Assembly: GCA_017552495.1 (NCBI GenBank)
Contig: JAFZPW010000019.1
Location: 1 to 16,526, forward strand
Reading direction: 5' to 3'
Length of the DNA stretch: 16,526 nt
Source of the DNA: Clostridia bacterium
Lineage (GTDB): Bacteria; Bacillota; Clostridia; Oscillospirales; Butyricicoccaceae
The translations under genes were made by a program, and so were the position numbers. How positions within the stretch are numbered: position 1 is the stretch's first letter; the number at the start of each line of letters is the position of its first letter. The notes under the pieces are model-generated. The model ran no database searches, was not told the origin of the DNA, and saw only the letters and a program-made list of their open reading frames with translations. Below are positions 7,297 to 14,936 of the stretch, in pieces.

Positions 7297-8877
7297 ATGC
7301 TGGATCTTTGGATCAAAAACGCCCGGATCGTGGACGGAACGGGCATGCCCGCCTACCGCGCCCATGTGGGTGTCCGCGGCGGGAAGATCGCCCGCATCGC
7401 CCCCATCGCCGTCGAGCCCGCCGTATGCGTCATCGACGCCCGGGGCCTTACGCTGACCCCCGGCTTCATCGACTCCCACAGCCACGACGACTTTATGATG
7501 GAAACCGCCCCCCATTGCCGTCATAAACTGGAGCAGGGCGTCACCTCCAACATTACCGGCATGTGCGGCCACTCGGTGGCGCCGCTGTCCAAAGCGTTTT
7601 ACGAAGAAGGCTGCCGGGTGTGCGCGGCGCTTTTTCCCCAGGGCGTCAATCTGGATCAGCCCACGCACCGTGATTTTTCTGTTTATCTTGCGGCGCTGCG
7701 GGAGAATTTCGGCACCAGCATGGGCTTTTTGATCGGCCACGGCACCGTCCGCACCGCCGTGATGGGCTTTGCCAGACGAGAGCCCACCGCCGCCGAACTG
7801 GACAAGATGAAGGCCTGCGTCCGCGACGCCATGGAAGCCGGGGCGCTTGGCATTTCCTTTGGCTTGATCTATACGCCCGGGACTTTTTGCAACACCCGGG
7901 AGATCATCGAGCTCTGCAAGGTTGCCGCCGAATACGGCGGTGTGATGACCACCCATATGCGAAACGAAGGCGCGCGTCTGGTGGAAGGGGTGGAGGAAAC
8001 CCTGCAAGTGGTGCGGGAAACCGGCATCCGCTGCGTCATCTCCCACCACAAGGCCAGCGGCGGCCCGAAAAACTGGGGCAAAACCGCGCTGACCCTGCCT
8101 CTGATCGAAGCGATCAACCGGGAGGGCTTCTGTGTCTTTCTCGACCAATATCCCTATACCGCCACCTCCACCGGGCTGGCCAGCGAGATCCCAGGCGCCT
8201 ATCTTTCCCGGCCCAGGGACGAGCTTTTGGCGCTGATGGCCGACCCCGCCGGACGAAAAGAACTGATTGCCGCCATGCTGGGCGCGAGCACCATGGAGGA
8301 GCGTTTCGGCCGTCTGATGATCGGCGCTTCCCGAGCCTATCCCGATTACAGCGGCCTGATGGTGTCCGAGGCCGCCGAAAAACACGGAAAATCCATGGCC
8401 GACACCGTTCTCGACGTGCTTTTGGCCGACGGGCTGGCCTCCACCGAGATCGGCTTCGGCATGTGCGAAGAGGACGTGGAACGGGTGCTGGCCTATCCCC
8501 GCACCATGATCGGCACCGACGGACTGTGGTATCCCGGCGCGCTGGGCGCTCATCCCCGGGCCTTTGCTTCCTTCCCCCGGGTGCTGGGGCATTATGTGCG
8601 GGAGCGGAGCGTGATTTCCTTTGAAGAGGCCGTACGAAAAATGACCTCCATGCCCGCCGCCGTTTACGGTCTGCGGGGCAAAGGCCTGATCCGCGAGGGA
8701 ATGGACGCCGACCTTTGCCTGCTGGATCCCGATACGATCACCGACGCCGCCGATTTCAAACATTGGGACGCCCGGTGTCCCGGCCTGAACTACGTCTTTG
8801 TGGCGGGCGAGCCGGTGGTCAAAGACAGCGTTCACGACGGCCGCCTGCTGGGAAAAAAGCTTCTGCGGAATTGGTAA
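7297..8877 (+). CDS. D-aminoacylase-family amidohydrolase (N-acyl-D-amino-acid deacylase)
   Basis: This 526-residue metal-dependent amidohydrolase has the D-aminoacylase pattern. TPGFIDSHSHDD gives metal ligands His61 and His63. EQGVTSNITGMCG supplies Cys90, the hallmark bridging ligand of this family. TTHMRNE (His220), ISHHKASGG (His250) and IGTDG (Asp408) complete the site. The enzymes remove the acyl group from N-acyl-D-amino acids in the cytoplasm; some members act on D-glutamate or D-aspartate derivatives, or are annotated as dihydroorotase/hydantoinase-like, so the substrate is uncertain. There is no signal peptide. AAAGGAGGAG precedes the ATG at 7297, three bases after the kinase stop, so it belongs to the two-component operon and may be under its control. 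A strong terminator follows. Confidence 0.88.
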   Translation: MLDLWIKNARIVDGTGMPAYRAHVGVRGGKIARIAPIAVEPAVCVIDARGLTLTPGFIDSHSHDDFMMETAPHCRHKLEQGVTSNITGMCGHSVAPLSKAFYEEGCRVCAALFPQGVNLDQPTHRDFSVYLAALRENFGTSMGFLIGHGTVRTAVMGFARREPTAAELDKMKACVRDAMEAGALGISFGLIYTPGTFCNTREIIELCKVAAEYGGVMTTHMRNEGARLVEGVEETLQVVRETGIRCVISHHKASGGPKNWGKTALTLPLIEAINREGFCVFLDQYPYTATSTGLASEIPGAYLSRPRDELLALMADPAGRKELIAAMLGASTMEERFGRLMIGASRAYPDYSGLMVSEAAEKHGKSMADTVLDVLLADGLASTEIGFGMCEEDVERVLAYPRTMIGTDGLWYPGALGAHPRAFASFPRVLGHYVRERSVISFEEAVRKMTSMPAAVYGLRGKGLIREGMDADLCLLDPDTITDAADFKHWDARCPGLNYVFVAGEPVVKDSVHDGRLLGKKLLRNW

Positions 8878-8889
8878 GACAAACGCATC

Positions 8890-8921
8890 GCCCGCGGCCT
8901 TCAACGGCGCGCGGGCTTTTT
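8890..8921 (+). terminator. Rho-independent terminator after the deacylase gene
   Basis: GCCCGCG (8890-8896) pairs with CGCGGGC (8910-8916), directly followed by five Ts. It ends the two-component/deacylase operon 12 bases after its stop codon. Confidence 0.8.
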
Positions 8922-8996
8922 GCAGCCCCTTTTTTCGCGTCTTACCCCCGAAAAACCGCCGCTTGCCGAAAAAAGCGGGACAGCGGCGGAAAACCG

Positions 8997-9005
8997 TGCT
9001 ATGCT
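8997..9005 (+). promoter_or_regulatory. Extended -10 promoter for the LytTR-DUF3021 pair
   Basis: TGC plus TATGCT (9000-9005) forms an extended -10 element. The hexamer 17 bases upstream is GGGACA (8977-8982), matching only the ACA half of a -35 box. A weak -35 is common for promoters that need an activator, which would suit autoregulation by the LytTR protein. Confidence 0.5.
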
Positions 9006-9038
9006 GAGGTTGCCGGCAAAAGAAAGGAGTCATGCTTT

Positions 9039-9479
9039 ATGAGAGTCGAAATCCACCAAACGCCCGAAGCGGCGGAGGCTTACGCTGTGATCTACACCGC
9101 CCAGCTCACCCCGGAGATCCGCCGGGCGGCGACTCTTCTCGAAGAAGAGGCGTCCCAGCGCGTCGTCACCGCCTCCGACAATGGGCGCATCGTGGTTTTG
9201 CAGCCGGATGAAATTTTTCTGATCCGGGTGGAGCGGGAAAAAACCATGGTATATACCGAAAAAAACGCCTATATCAGCAAAAAGCGGCTCTATGAACTGG
9301 AAACCGTTTTGGGAAACGGATTCCTGCGTATTTCCAAATCCGCGGCGGTCAATCTGCGGCAGCTCCGCTGTGTGGAGCCCTCGCTGGGCGGGCTCATGCT
9401 CCTGGTGCTGAAAAACGGCTGCAAGGAGTATATCTCCCGCAGTTATCTGCCCGCTTTCAAACAGTATCTCGGTCTGTAA
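9039..9479 (+). CDS. LytTR-domain DNA-binding regulator
   Basis: The 146-residue protein has a short alpha/beta N-terminal region (1-45) without a receiver phosphorylation site, followed by a LytTR DNA-binding domain (about 48-146). The domain is recognisable from DEIFLIRVE, YISKKRLYELE and the core FLRISKSAAVNLRQL near 110-124. LytTR proteins insert beta-strand loops into DNA and usually bind repeated sites. AAAGGAG lies 9 bases before the ATG at 9039. It is followed 19 bases later by a DUF3021-type membrane protein, the arrangement of LytTR regulatory systems in Gram-positive bacteria in which the membrane partner restrains the regulator. I do not see obvious LytTR repeats in the short upstream region, so its targets are unknown. 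Confidence 0.9.
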   Translation: MRVEIHQTPEAAEAYAVIYTAQLTPEIRRAATLLEEEASQRVVTASDNGRIVVLQPDEIFLIRVEREKTMVYTEKNAYISKKRLYELETVLGNGFLRISKSAAVNLRQLRCVEPSLGGLMLLVLKNGCKEYISRSYLPAFKQYLGL

Positions 9480-9498
9480 CAAAAAAGGAGGAACGATC

Positions 9499-9921
9499 AT
9501 GTATCAAATCTTTTCCGCCGCCCGGCGCGGCGTTTATACCGCGGCAACGGTCTTCATCCTGGGCTCTCTGGTCGCCGGTCTTCAGGGTGGCACGGAGAAG
9601 TTCGCCAGCGGCTACGGCATGGCGAAGATGTGCGCCGCGGTGCTGCTCGTCGGCGTCGGCTTCGGCGTTCCCTCGCTGGTTTACGAGACCCGCCTGTCCG
9701 CGCCGCTGAAGGTTCTGATCCACATGGGAACCGGCTGTCTGTTTCTGCTGGCGGCCGATCTGCTGACCGGCTGGCTTCGCCCGGAGCGCGGACTGGCCGC
9801 CAATCTGATCTCCTTTGCGGCGCAGGTCGGCCTCGCCTTCCTGATTCTGGCGATCCAGGCCCGCCGCGCCAGGGCGCGGGCCCGCCGGATGAACGACCGG
9901 CTCACGGAAAAAAGCGAATGA
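9499..9921 (+). CDS. DUF3021-type four-helix membrane protein, partner of the LytTR regulator
   Basis: The 140-residue protein has four membrane helices (about 11-28, 43-62, 72-90, 100-119) and a strongly basic cytoplasmic tail (ARRARARARRMNDR, then EKSE). Size, topology and position directly after a stand-alone LytTR gene identify it as a DUF3021-type protein. In better-studied LytTR regulatory systems the membrane protein holds the regulator inactive until a signal is sensed; a like role is inferred here. AAGGAGG lies directly upstream of the ATG at 9499, and a bidirectional terminator follows the stop. Confidence 0.82.
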   Translation: MYQIFSAARRGVYTAATVFILGSLVAGLQGGTEKFASGYGMAKMCAAVLLVGVGFGVPSLVYETRLSAPLKVLIHMGTGCLFLLAADLLTGWLRPERGLAANLISFAAQVGLAFLILAIQARRARARARRMNDRLTEKSE

Positions 9922-9928
9922 TCCCGAA

Positions 9929-9960
9929 AAAACACCGTCCGCTCAAGCGGACGGTGTTTT
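9929..9960. terminator. Bidirectional terminator between convergent operons
   Basis: AAAACACCGTCCGC (9929-9942) pairs perfectly with GCGGACGGTGTTTT (9947-9960) around a TCAA loop, a 14-base-pair stem. Read rightwards it ends in TTTTCTTTT, and read leftwards in TTTTTTCGGG. It can therefore end both the plus-strand LytTR/DUF3021 transcript and the minus-strand operon. Confidence 0.88.
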
Positions 9961-9970
9961 CTTTTATCTT

Positions 9971-10624
9971 TTATTTTGTCAGCGCCAGCAGACGTGTTTT
10001 CAGTTCGTCGGGATCGGCCGCCAGAAGATCGGCGCCCGCCGCCTCCAACTCTTCCCGCCCGCGAAAGCCCCACAAGCATCCCGCGCCAAGGGCTCCGGCG
10101 TTGTGGGCAAACCGGATGTCCACGTCGGAATCGCCGCAGTAAACCACTTCTCCGGGCTTGAGCCCCAACTTCTCCGCCACATGGAAAAAAGAAGCGGGGT
10201 CGGGCTTGACGGGAAAAGGCTCCTGCTGGCCGAACACCAGATCCACGGCGTTTTCCCGAAACAGGGTCATCACCCGGGCGGTCTGATCGGCGGGATTGTT
10301 GGTGATGACCGCCGTCTTGAGCTCCGCCGCCCGCAGCGTCTTCAGCAGCGCCTCCACCCCGGCATAAGGCCGTGTGCGTTCCCGGCAGTTTTCCCCGTAA
10401 CGGCGGCGATAGCCGGCAATCAGATCTTCCAGCAGATCTTCCCGCCCGGCGGGCAGCGCCCGCTGGCAGAGCTTGCGGATCCCGTTGCCCACTTTATGCC
10501 GATAGTCCGCTTCCGGACATCCGGGCAGGCCCAGTTCCTCCAGCGCGCCATTGACGGCGGCGGCGATGTCGGCAAGGCTGTCAACCAGCGTTCCGTCCAG
10601 ATCGAAAAATACGCCTCGGATCAT
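9971..10624 (-). CDS. gph: HAD-family phosphatase, phosphoglycolate phosphatase-like
   Basis: The 217-residue protein is a HAD hydrolase with an alpha-helical cap (about 16-85). Motif I is FFDLDGTLVDS, with nucleophile Asp8 and acid/base Asp10; motif II is VITNN (Thr108); motif III is Lys140 in PVKPDP; motif IV is YCGDSDVDI (Asp165, Asp169). These match the Gph/PpaX group, which removes phosphate from 2-phosphoglycolate or pyrophosphate. The exact substrate is not certain. I place the start at 10624, where ATG overlaps the upstream WYL stop by four bases (ATGA) and GGGAGGGG lies five bases away; an ATG at 10639 would contain that ribosome-binding site. It is the last gene of a four-gene minus-strand operon. 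Confidence 0.88.
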   Translation of the reverse strand: MIRGVFFDLDGTLVDSLADIAAAVNGALEELGLPGCPEADYRHKVGNGIRKLCQRALPAGREDLLEDLIAGYRRRYGENCRERTRPYAGVEALLKTLRAAELKTAVITNNPADQTARVMTLFRENAVDLVFGQQEPFPVKPDPASFFHVAEKLGLKPGEVVYCGDSDVDIRFAHNAGALGAGCLWGFRGREELEAAGADLLAADPDELKTRLLALTK

Positions 10625-11628
10625 TTTGTCCCCTCCCATGCTTTTTGTAAAAGTGTTTGGTATTGTTTTTTTATTGTATCAGGCGACAAAATCTCGGCCC
10701 CGCCGCCCAGCGCAAAGATCCAGGCAAAAAACTGCGGGCTCACCGCCGCCTGCAGCGAAACGGTAAAGTGCCCGTCCCCGTCGGGATTCAAAAACAGTTC
10801 CTTCCCGAAGCGGTCGGTGACCACGCCGATGAGCCGGTTTTCAAAGCGCAGACGCACGCTCTCCTGTTCCCCGTTGAACATACCGAACATCCGGCCCGCA
10901 TAGGCGGCGGGGTCGGCGGCGCGGAACAGCTCGCTTCCTTCCCGCGCAAGACCGGTAAGGGTGATCTCCTGCATTTTGTCCACCCGGTAATGGCGGAGCT
11001 GGGCGCTTTCGCTTTCATAGGCCACCAGATAATAGTTTTCATTGTCCCAGATCAAGGCCCACGGACTCACCTGATACCAGCCGCCCTCGCGGCGCAGGCG
11101 GCGGGCCACCTTTTCCGCGCCCCAAACCAGCGCCCATTCAAAATAACGGAAACGGATCTGCTTTCCCGCTCCGATGGCGGCATGGATGGCGTCCACGGAA
11201 TAATAAATGCTCTCGTTCATGGCCTTGATGCGCCCCGCCACGTAAACCTGCCGCTGCAGCATCCGGGCCTGATGCACCGAGGCCAGCCCCTCGATCTTAT
11301 GAATCAACTGATCGGTCTTTTGCCGGGTGATAAAGCGGGACGACTGCACCGCGTCCACCAGCAGCTTGAGTTCGGGCAGCTCAAAGGTGCGCGACGCCAC
11401 AAAATAGCCGCAGGCGCGGCCATCGCGGCTTTTGACGATGTCCAGGCCAAAGACCCGCAGGGTTTCCAGATCATCGTAAAGGCTTTTGCGGTCGCGGACG
11501 TCGATGCCCTGCGCCTGCAAAAGGTCGATCATCCGCCGGATGGTCATGGGATGCTCCTCGTCAGTCTGCTCCTGCAAAATGCGCACCAGCCACAAAAGTT
11601 TGCCCTTCTGATTGCTCCCTTTTGCCAT
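10621..11628 (-). CDS. WYL-domain transcriptional regulator
   Basis: This 335-residue protein has an N-terminal helix-turn-helix region (about 1-78; RKSLYDDLETLRVFGLDI is the usual recognition segment of DeoR-like WYL proteins), a helical linker and a WYL domain (about 140-225) with WYQVSPWALIWDNENYYLVAY from 184 and the HYRVDKM sequence that follows. A C-terminal beta-rich WCX-like extension runs from about 250 to 330. WYL domains are thought to bind small ligands or nucleic acid and tune DNA binding. AAGGAG precedes the ATG; the gene starts 14 bases after the ABC-F gene and its stop overlaps the phosphatase start. Its targets and ligand are unknown, and it may regulate its own operon. Confidence 0.9.
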   Translation of the reverse strand: MAKGSNQKGKLLWLVRILQEQTDEEHPMTIRRMIDLLQAQGIDVRDRKSLYDDLETLRVFGLDIVKSRDGRACGYFVASRTFELPELKLLVDAVQSSRFITRQKTDQLIHKIEGLASVHQARMLQRQVYVAGRIKAMNESIYYSVDAIHAAIGAGKQIRFRYFEWALVWGAEKVARRLRREGGWYQVSPWALIWDNENYYLVAYESESAQLRHYRVDKMQEITLTGLAREGSELFRAADPAAYAGRMFGMFNGEQESVRLRFENRLIGVVTDRFGKELFLNPDGDGHFTVSLQAAVSPQFFAWIFALGGGAEILSPDTIKKQYQTLLQKAWEGTK

Positions 11629-11642
11629 ACCTTGCTCCTTTC

Positions 11643-13529
11643 TCAGCCCTGCGCGTCGGCTTCCTCCGCCTCATAAAGCGTCAGCAGTTCTTCTTCCAGC
11701 GTTTCCTTGCTGTGATAGAGCTCGCCCAGTTTCACATAATCCCCGCCTTCGCAAAGGGCCATCTCGCGCTCCAGCTCGGCCAGCCGTTCTTCGATGGCGG
11801 CGATGCGGCGGGCCCGCTCGCGGCGGCGCTTTTCCAGCTCCCTGGCGTTGAGCCGGGCATCCTGCGCCCGGATCGCTTCGCCCCGCCGGCTCCCCCGTTC
11901 CCGCTCTTTTTGGGCCGCCTCCGTCTGCCTGCGGCGCTCCCGCGCCGCCAAAAAGTCCTGATAGGTGCCGATAAAATCCGTGATGCGGCCGTCCTCCACC
12001 AGCCAGATGCGGGTGGCGAAACGGTCGATAAAATACCGGTCGTGAGACACAAACAGCAGGGTTTCGGAAAAATCGTCGATGGCGTCCTCCACCCATTCTC
12101 TGGAGAGGATGTCCAGATGGTTGGTGGGCTCGTCCAAAAAGAGGGTGTTAATTTTGCGGTACATGAACAAACACAGCTTGAGCCGGGTCTTCTCCCCGCC
12201 CGAAAGGACGTTTACCGTCTTAAAGACCTCCTCGCCCCGGAACGCGAAGGCTGCCAGCCGGTCCCGGGCCTCCTGCGTGGTTGCGTTGGTCTCGTAAAGA
12301 ACGGTATCCAGCAGCGTCCGCTCCGGATGATCGAAGGACACCACTTGGGGCAGATAGCCGATCTCCACTCCGGTGCCGTTCCAGATCCGCCCGGCAAGCT
12401 GGGGCATCTGTCCCAAAAGCGTGGTGAGCAGCGTGGTTTTTCCGCTGCCATTCGGCCCCAGCACGGCGATTCGCTCGCCCCGGTAGACCATAGCGGAAAA
12501 ATCCCGGATCAGCGGCGCGCCGTAACCCACGCTCAGCCCCTCGAGCGCCAGCACATCCTCGCCGGACTGGGCCGCCAGATTGAATTGATTTTTCATTTTG
12601 CGCTCCTGCCGGATGGTTTGGATGCGCTCCATCCGGTCGATGCGCTTTTGCATGGAAAACGCCCGCTTGTGCAGGGCGTCGTTGCCCATAAAAGCCCAGA
12701 GATGCAGATTGCCCACAGCCTTTTCCAACCGGGCGATCTCTTTGTCCTGCCGTTTTTTCGCCGCCTCGAGCTGGCGGGCCAGTTCGTCCTTTTTTTCGGT
12801 AAAATAGCTGTAATTTCCCGGCCACGAAATGATCTGTCCGTCCCGCAGCTCCAGCGTGCGGGTGGTGACGTTGTCGAGAAAATAGCGGTCGTGGGATACG
12901 ATCAAAACCGTCCCGCGAAAGCTCTTCAAATACTCCTCCAGCCATTCGATGGAGTCCATGTCCAGATGGTTGGTGGGCTCATCCAGCAGCAGAAGATCGG
13001 TGCCCGAAAGCATCAGGCGGGCCAGATTGACCCTGGTCTTTTCCCCGCCGGAAAGGCTCGTGAAGGGCCGCTCCTGCATGGCGGCGTCGATGTGCAGGCC
13101 GCCGGTCAACCGGTCGTAGGGCACCTGCATATCATAGCCGCCTCCCATCTCATAGGCGGTCTGGAGCGCCCCGTAACGGGCCATGTCCACCGCTTTCCCC
13201 TCGGCCATATCCTGCTCCAGCGCGCGCATCTCGCCGCCCATCTCCTCCAGCCAGGAAAAGGCCTGCCACAACACCTGCCGGACGGTGGTGCTTTCGTCGT
13301 AAACGGGAATCTGTTCCAAAAGGCCCAGCCGCGCCCCTTTTGCAATCGCCACCACGCCGCTCTCGTATTCCTCCCGCCCCGCCAGAATCTTCAGCAGGGT
13401 GGTCTTGCCGCAGCCGTTGGGGCCGACGATGCCGGCCCGCTCGCCCCGGGCAAGGTCAAAGGAGAGCCCCTTCAGAACATGGTGCTCTCCAAAGTATTTA
13501 TGCAATTCCTGTACGCTGATTTCTGCCAT
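11643..13529 (-). CDS. ABC-F family ATPase (YdiF/Uup-like)
   Basis: The 628-residue protein has two ABC ATPase domains in one chain and no membrane segment, the definition of ABC-F. Domain 1 has Walker A GPNGCGKT (36-43), signature LSGGEK (159-164) and DEPTNHLD (183-190). Domain 2 has GPNGSGKT (358-365), LSGGEK (442-447) and DEPTNHLD (466-473). The linker (about 242-318) is the helical arm that reaches toward the P-site tRNA in this family. A long charged C-terminal region (about 528-625), rich in Arg and Glu, should form a coiled coil as in Uup and YdiF. Such proteins act on ribosomes, as translation factors or as antibiotic protection proteins. The tail points to the housekeeping type, and no leader-peptide attenuator is seen upstream, but resistance is not excluded. 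AGGAGG lies four bases before the ATG. Confidence 0.93.
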   Translation of the reverse strand: MAEISVQELHKYFGEHHVLKGLSFDLARGERAGIVGPNGCGKTTLLKILAGREEYESGVVAIAKGARLGLLEQIPVYDESTTVRQVLWQAFSWLEEMGGEMRALEQDMAEGKAVDMARYGALQTAYEMGGGYDMQVPYDRLTGGLHIDAAMQERPFTSLSGGEKTRVNLARLMLSGTDLLLLDEPTNHLDMDSIEWLEEYLKSFRGTVLIVSHDRYFLDNVTTRTLELRDGQIISWPGNYSYFTEKKDELARQLEAAKKRQDKEIARLEKAVGNLHLWAFMGNDALHKRAFSMQKRIDRMERIQTIRQERKMKNQFNLAAQSGEDVLALEGLSVGYGAPLIRDFSAMVYRGERIAVLGPNGSGKTTLLTTLLGQMPQLAGRIWNGTGVEIGYLPQVVSFDHPERTLLDTVLYETNATTQEARDRLAAFAFRGEEVFKTVNVLSGGEKTRLKLCLFMYRKINTLFLDEPTNHLDILSREWVEDAIDDFSETLLFVSHDRYFIDRFATRIWLVEDGRITDFIGTYQDFLAARERRRQTEAAQKERERGSRRGEAIRAQDARLNARELEKRRRERARRIAAIEERLAELEREMALCEGGDYVKLGELYHSKETLEEELLTLYEAEEADAQG

Positions 13530-13539
13530 AACTCCTCCT

Positions 13540-13558
13540 GCGGCGCGTGCGGCGCCGC
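13540..13558 (-). promoter_or_regulatory. Hairpin just upstream of the ABC-F ribosome-binding site
   Basis: In the 36-base gap between the AI-2E-type gene and the ABC-F gene, GCGGCGC pairs with GCGCCGC around a five-base loop and ends directly before AGGAGG. It has no T run. It could be an RNA-processing or translation-tuning element, or merely a GC-rich chance fold. Confidence 0.35.
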
Positions 13559-13565
13559 GAAACGG

Positions 13566-14765
13566 TTATTTTTTCTTTGTCGCGGGAGGCTTGGGCGTCT
13601 TCGGCGACGCGCTCTTTTTTTCCTCCCGCGTTTCCGCCGCCTCCGGCGGCGCGACGCCCTCGTCGCTCTTCAAATGCGCCGGGGGATTTTTCGGTTTCGG
13701 CTGCTCCAGAGGCCCCATAGGCCCCGCCGCCGGAACGCGATCGGGTGAAATGACGTAATTGTAAATCTCGCGGAACACCGCCTTGACCACCACCGCCACC
13801 GGCGTGGAAATCAGCATCCCCACGGGACCCCAGATCTTGCTGCACACCAAAAGCGAAAACATCACCCACAAGGGATGGATGTTCACCGCGTTGCTCTGCA
13901 CCTTGGGCGCCACCACGTTGCCCTCGATCTGCTGCACCACCAGGATAAAAATAACGATCTTGACCGTCAGGCTCACCCCGCCGGTAATCAGAGCAAAGAC
14001 GCCCTCCACCGCCCCGGCGATGAGCGAACCGAAGTAAGGAATAAAGTCCATAAAGAAGGACAGCGCCGCAAACAGCGCCGCGTATTTCAGCCCGATGATG
14101 GAAAAGCCGATATAACTCACCAGCGCCATCCCCAGCGAGATCAAGACCCGGGTGCCCAGGTATTTCCAGAAATAACGGTCGGACTCCCGCAAAACGCGCC
14201 TGGCCGCGTGCTGCGCGTGCTCGGGCAGGCGCTCCACGCCGCCCCGCAGCAGCTTGGCCCCGTCCAGCATGAAATATACCGTAAGAATGAGGACGATCAC
14301 CACGTTAAAAATGCTGGTGGTGGCGTTCATCATTCCCGAAAGCAGCCCCCGGAACAGATTGGTAAGATAAACGTCGCTCTTGCTCAGCGCGTCGGTGGCC
14401 CAATCGAGAACGGGCTGCGGCAGGTGCCAGGAGGCCAGAAGCGCGTTGGCCTCCTGCAGCAACCGGTCAAAATTCGAGGCGTAACGCGCCAGATCGTCTA
14501 CCACGCCGGAAATCTGCGTCACGGCATAAGGAATCAGCAGCACCAGTCCCCAGGTGATGAGTCCCAACACGATGAGCACCGTGACGATCACGGCCACCGC
14601 CCGGGGAATCTTCCCCTTGAAGGTCAGCAGCTTGACCATCGGCCCCAAAAGATACGCGATAATCGCCGCCACAAAAAACAGCATGACCACGTTCCAAAAG
14701 CGCCAAATCGCGGCGATCACCGCCAAAATCAGCATCACCAACGCCAGCAATTTCGTGTTTTTCAT
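13566..14765 (-). CDS. AI-2E family (UPF0118/YtvI-like) membrane protein with charged tail
   Basis: This 399-residue protein has the layout of the AI-2E transporter family: paired helices at about 6-24 and 26-45, another at 58-82, a soluble central stretch with amphipathic helices (about 85-145), then a bundle of helices from about 150 to 320. Family patterns include FFMDFIPYFGSLIA (near 236), VVQQIEGNVVAPKVQ (near 275) and HPLWVMFSLLV. Members are exporters of unclear substrate; some have been linked to autoinducer-2 and others to Na+/H+ exchange. After about residue 335 there is an unusual tail rich in Pro, Lys and Glu ending in KKK, probably disordered in the cytoplasm. AAGGAGG precedes the ATG. 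It is the first gene of the minus-strand operon running to the HAD phosphatase. Confidence 0.9.
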   Translation of the reverse strand: MKNTKLLALVMLILAVIAAIWRFWNVVMLFFVAAIIAYLLGPMVKLLTFKGKIPRAVAVIVTVLIVLGLITWGLVLLIPYAVTQISGVVDDLARYASNFDRLLQEANALLASWHLPQPVLDWATDALSKSDVYLTNLFRGLLSGMMNATTSIFNVVIVLILTVYFMLDGAKLLRGGVERLPEHAQHAARRVLRESDRYFWKYLGTRVLISLGMALVSYIGFSIIGLKYAALFAALSFFMDFIPYFGSLIAGAVEGVFALITGGVSLTVKIVIFILVVQQIEGNVVAPKVQSNAVNIHPLWVMFSLLVCSKIWGPVGMLISTPVAVVVKAVFREIYNYVISPDRVPAAGPMGPLEQPKPKNPPAHLKSDEGVAPPEAAETREEKKSASPKTPKPPATKKK

Positions 14766-14802
14766 CCTGCCGCCTCCTTACAAGCAATCCGAATCCACTT
14801 TG

Positions 14803-14832
14803 ATTATACTATAAAATGGACTTCCGGCGCAA
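14803..14832 (-). promoter_or_regulatory. Promoter of the AI-2E/ABC-F/WYL/HAD operon
   Basis: On the minus strand a perfect TATAAT (14808-14803) has TTGCGC (14832-14827) 18 bases upstream. It lies 38 bases from the start codon of the first gene, so the leader is short. I found no other promoter-like site in the small gaps within this operon. Confidence 0.7.
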
Positions 14833-14890
14833 TAGGTCCGCCCCGATCCGACCCGTTTTTCAAGAAATTTAATTTTTTTCGGCCAACCCC

Positions 14891-14919
14891 TTGATTTTTG
14901 ATTTTATTTGTGCTATGTT
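14891..14919 (+). promoter_or_regulatory. Promoter of the tRNA-Arg gene
   Basis: TTGATT (14891-14896) and TATGTT (14914-14919) are separated by 17 bases, with TGC before the -10 box. Transcription would start close to 14926, about 11 bases before the mature tRNA. Confidence 0.65.
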
Positions 14920-14936
14920 TAATAAGCACGATAAAT

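Noticed and set aside
6919..9033. Very long minus-strand open frame opposite the kinase and deacylase genes
   Set aside because: It is antisense to well-supported genes, has a Gly/His-rich low-complexity translation typical of GC-rich shadows, and crosses the deacylase terminator.
11622..13748. Long plus-strand open frame opposite the ABC-F gene
   Set aside because: The minus strand encodes a full ABC-F protein with every motif; the plus-strand translation has no recognisable domain and crosses into neighbouring genes.
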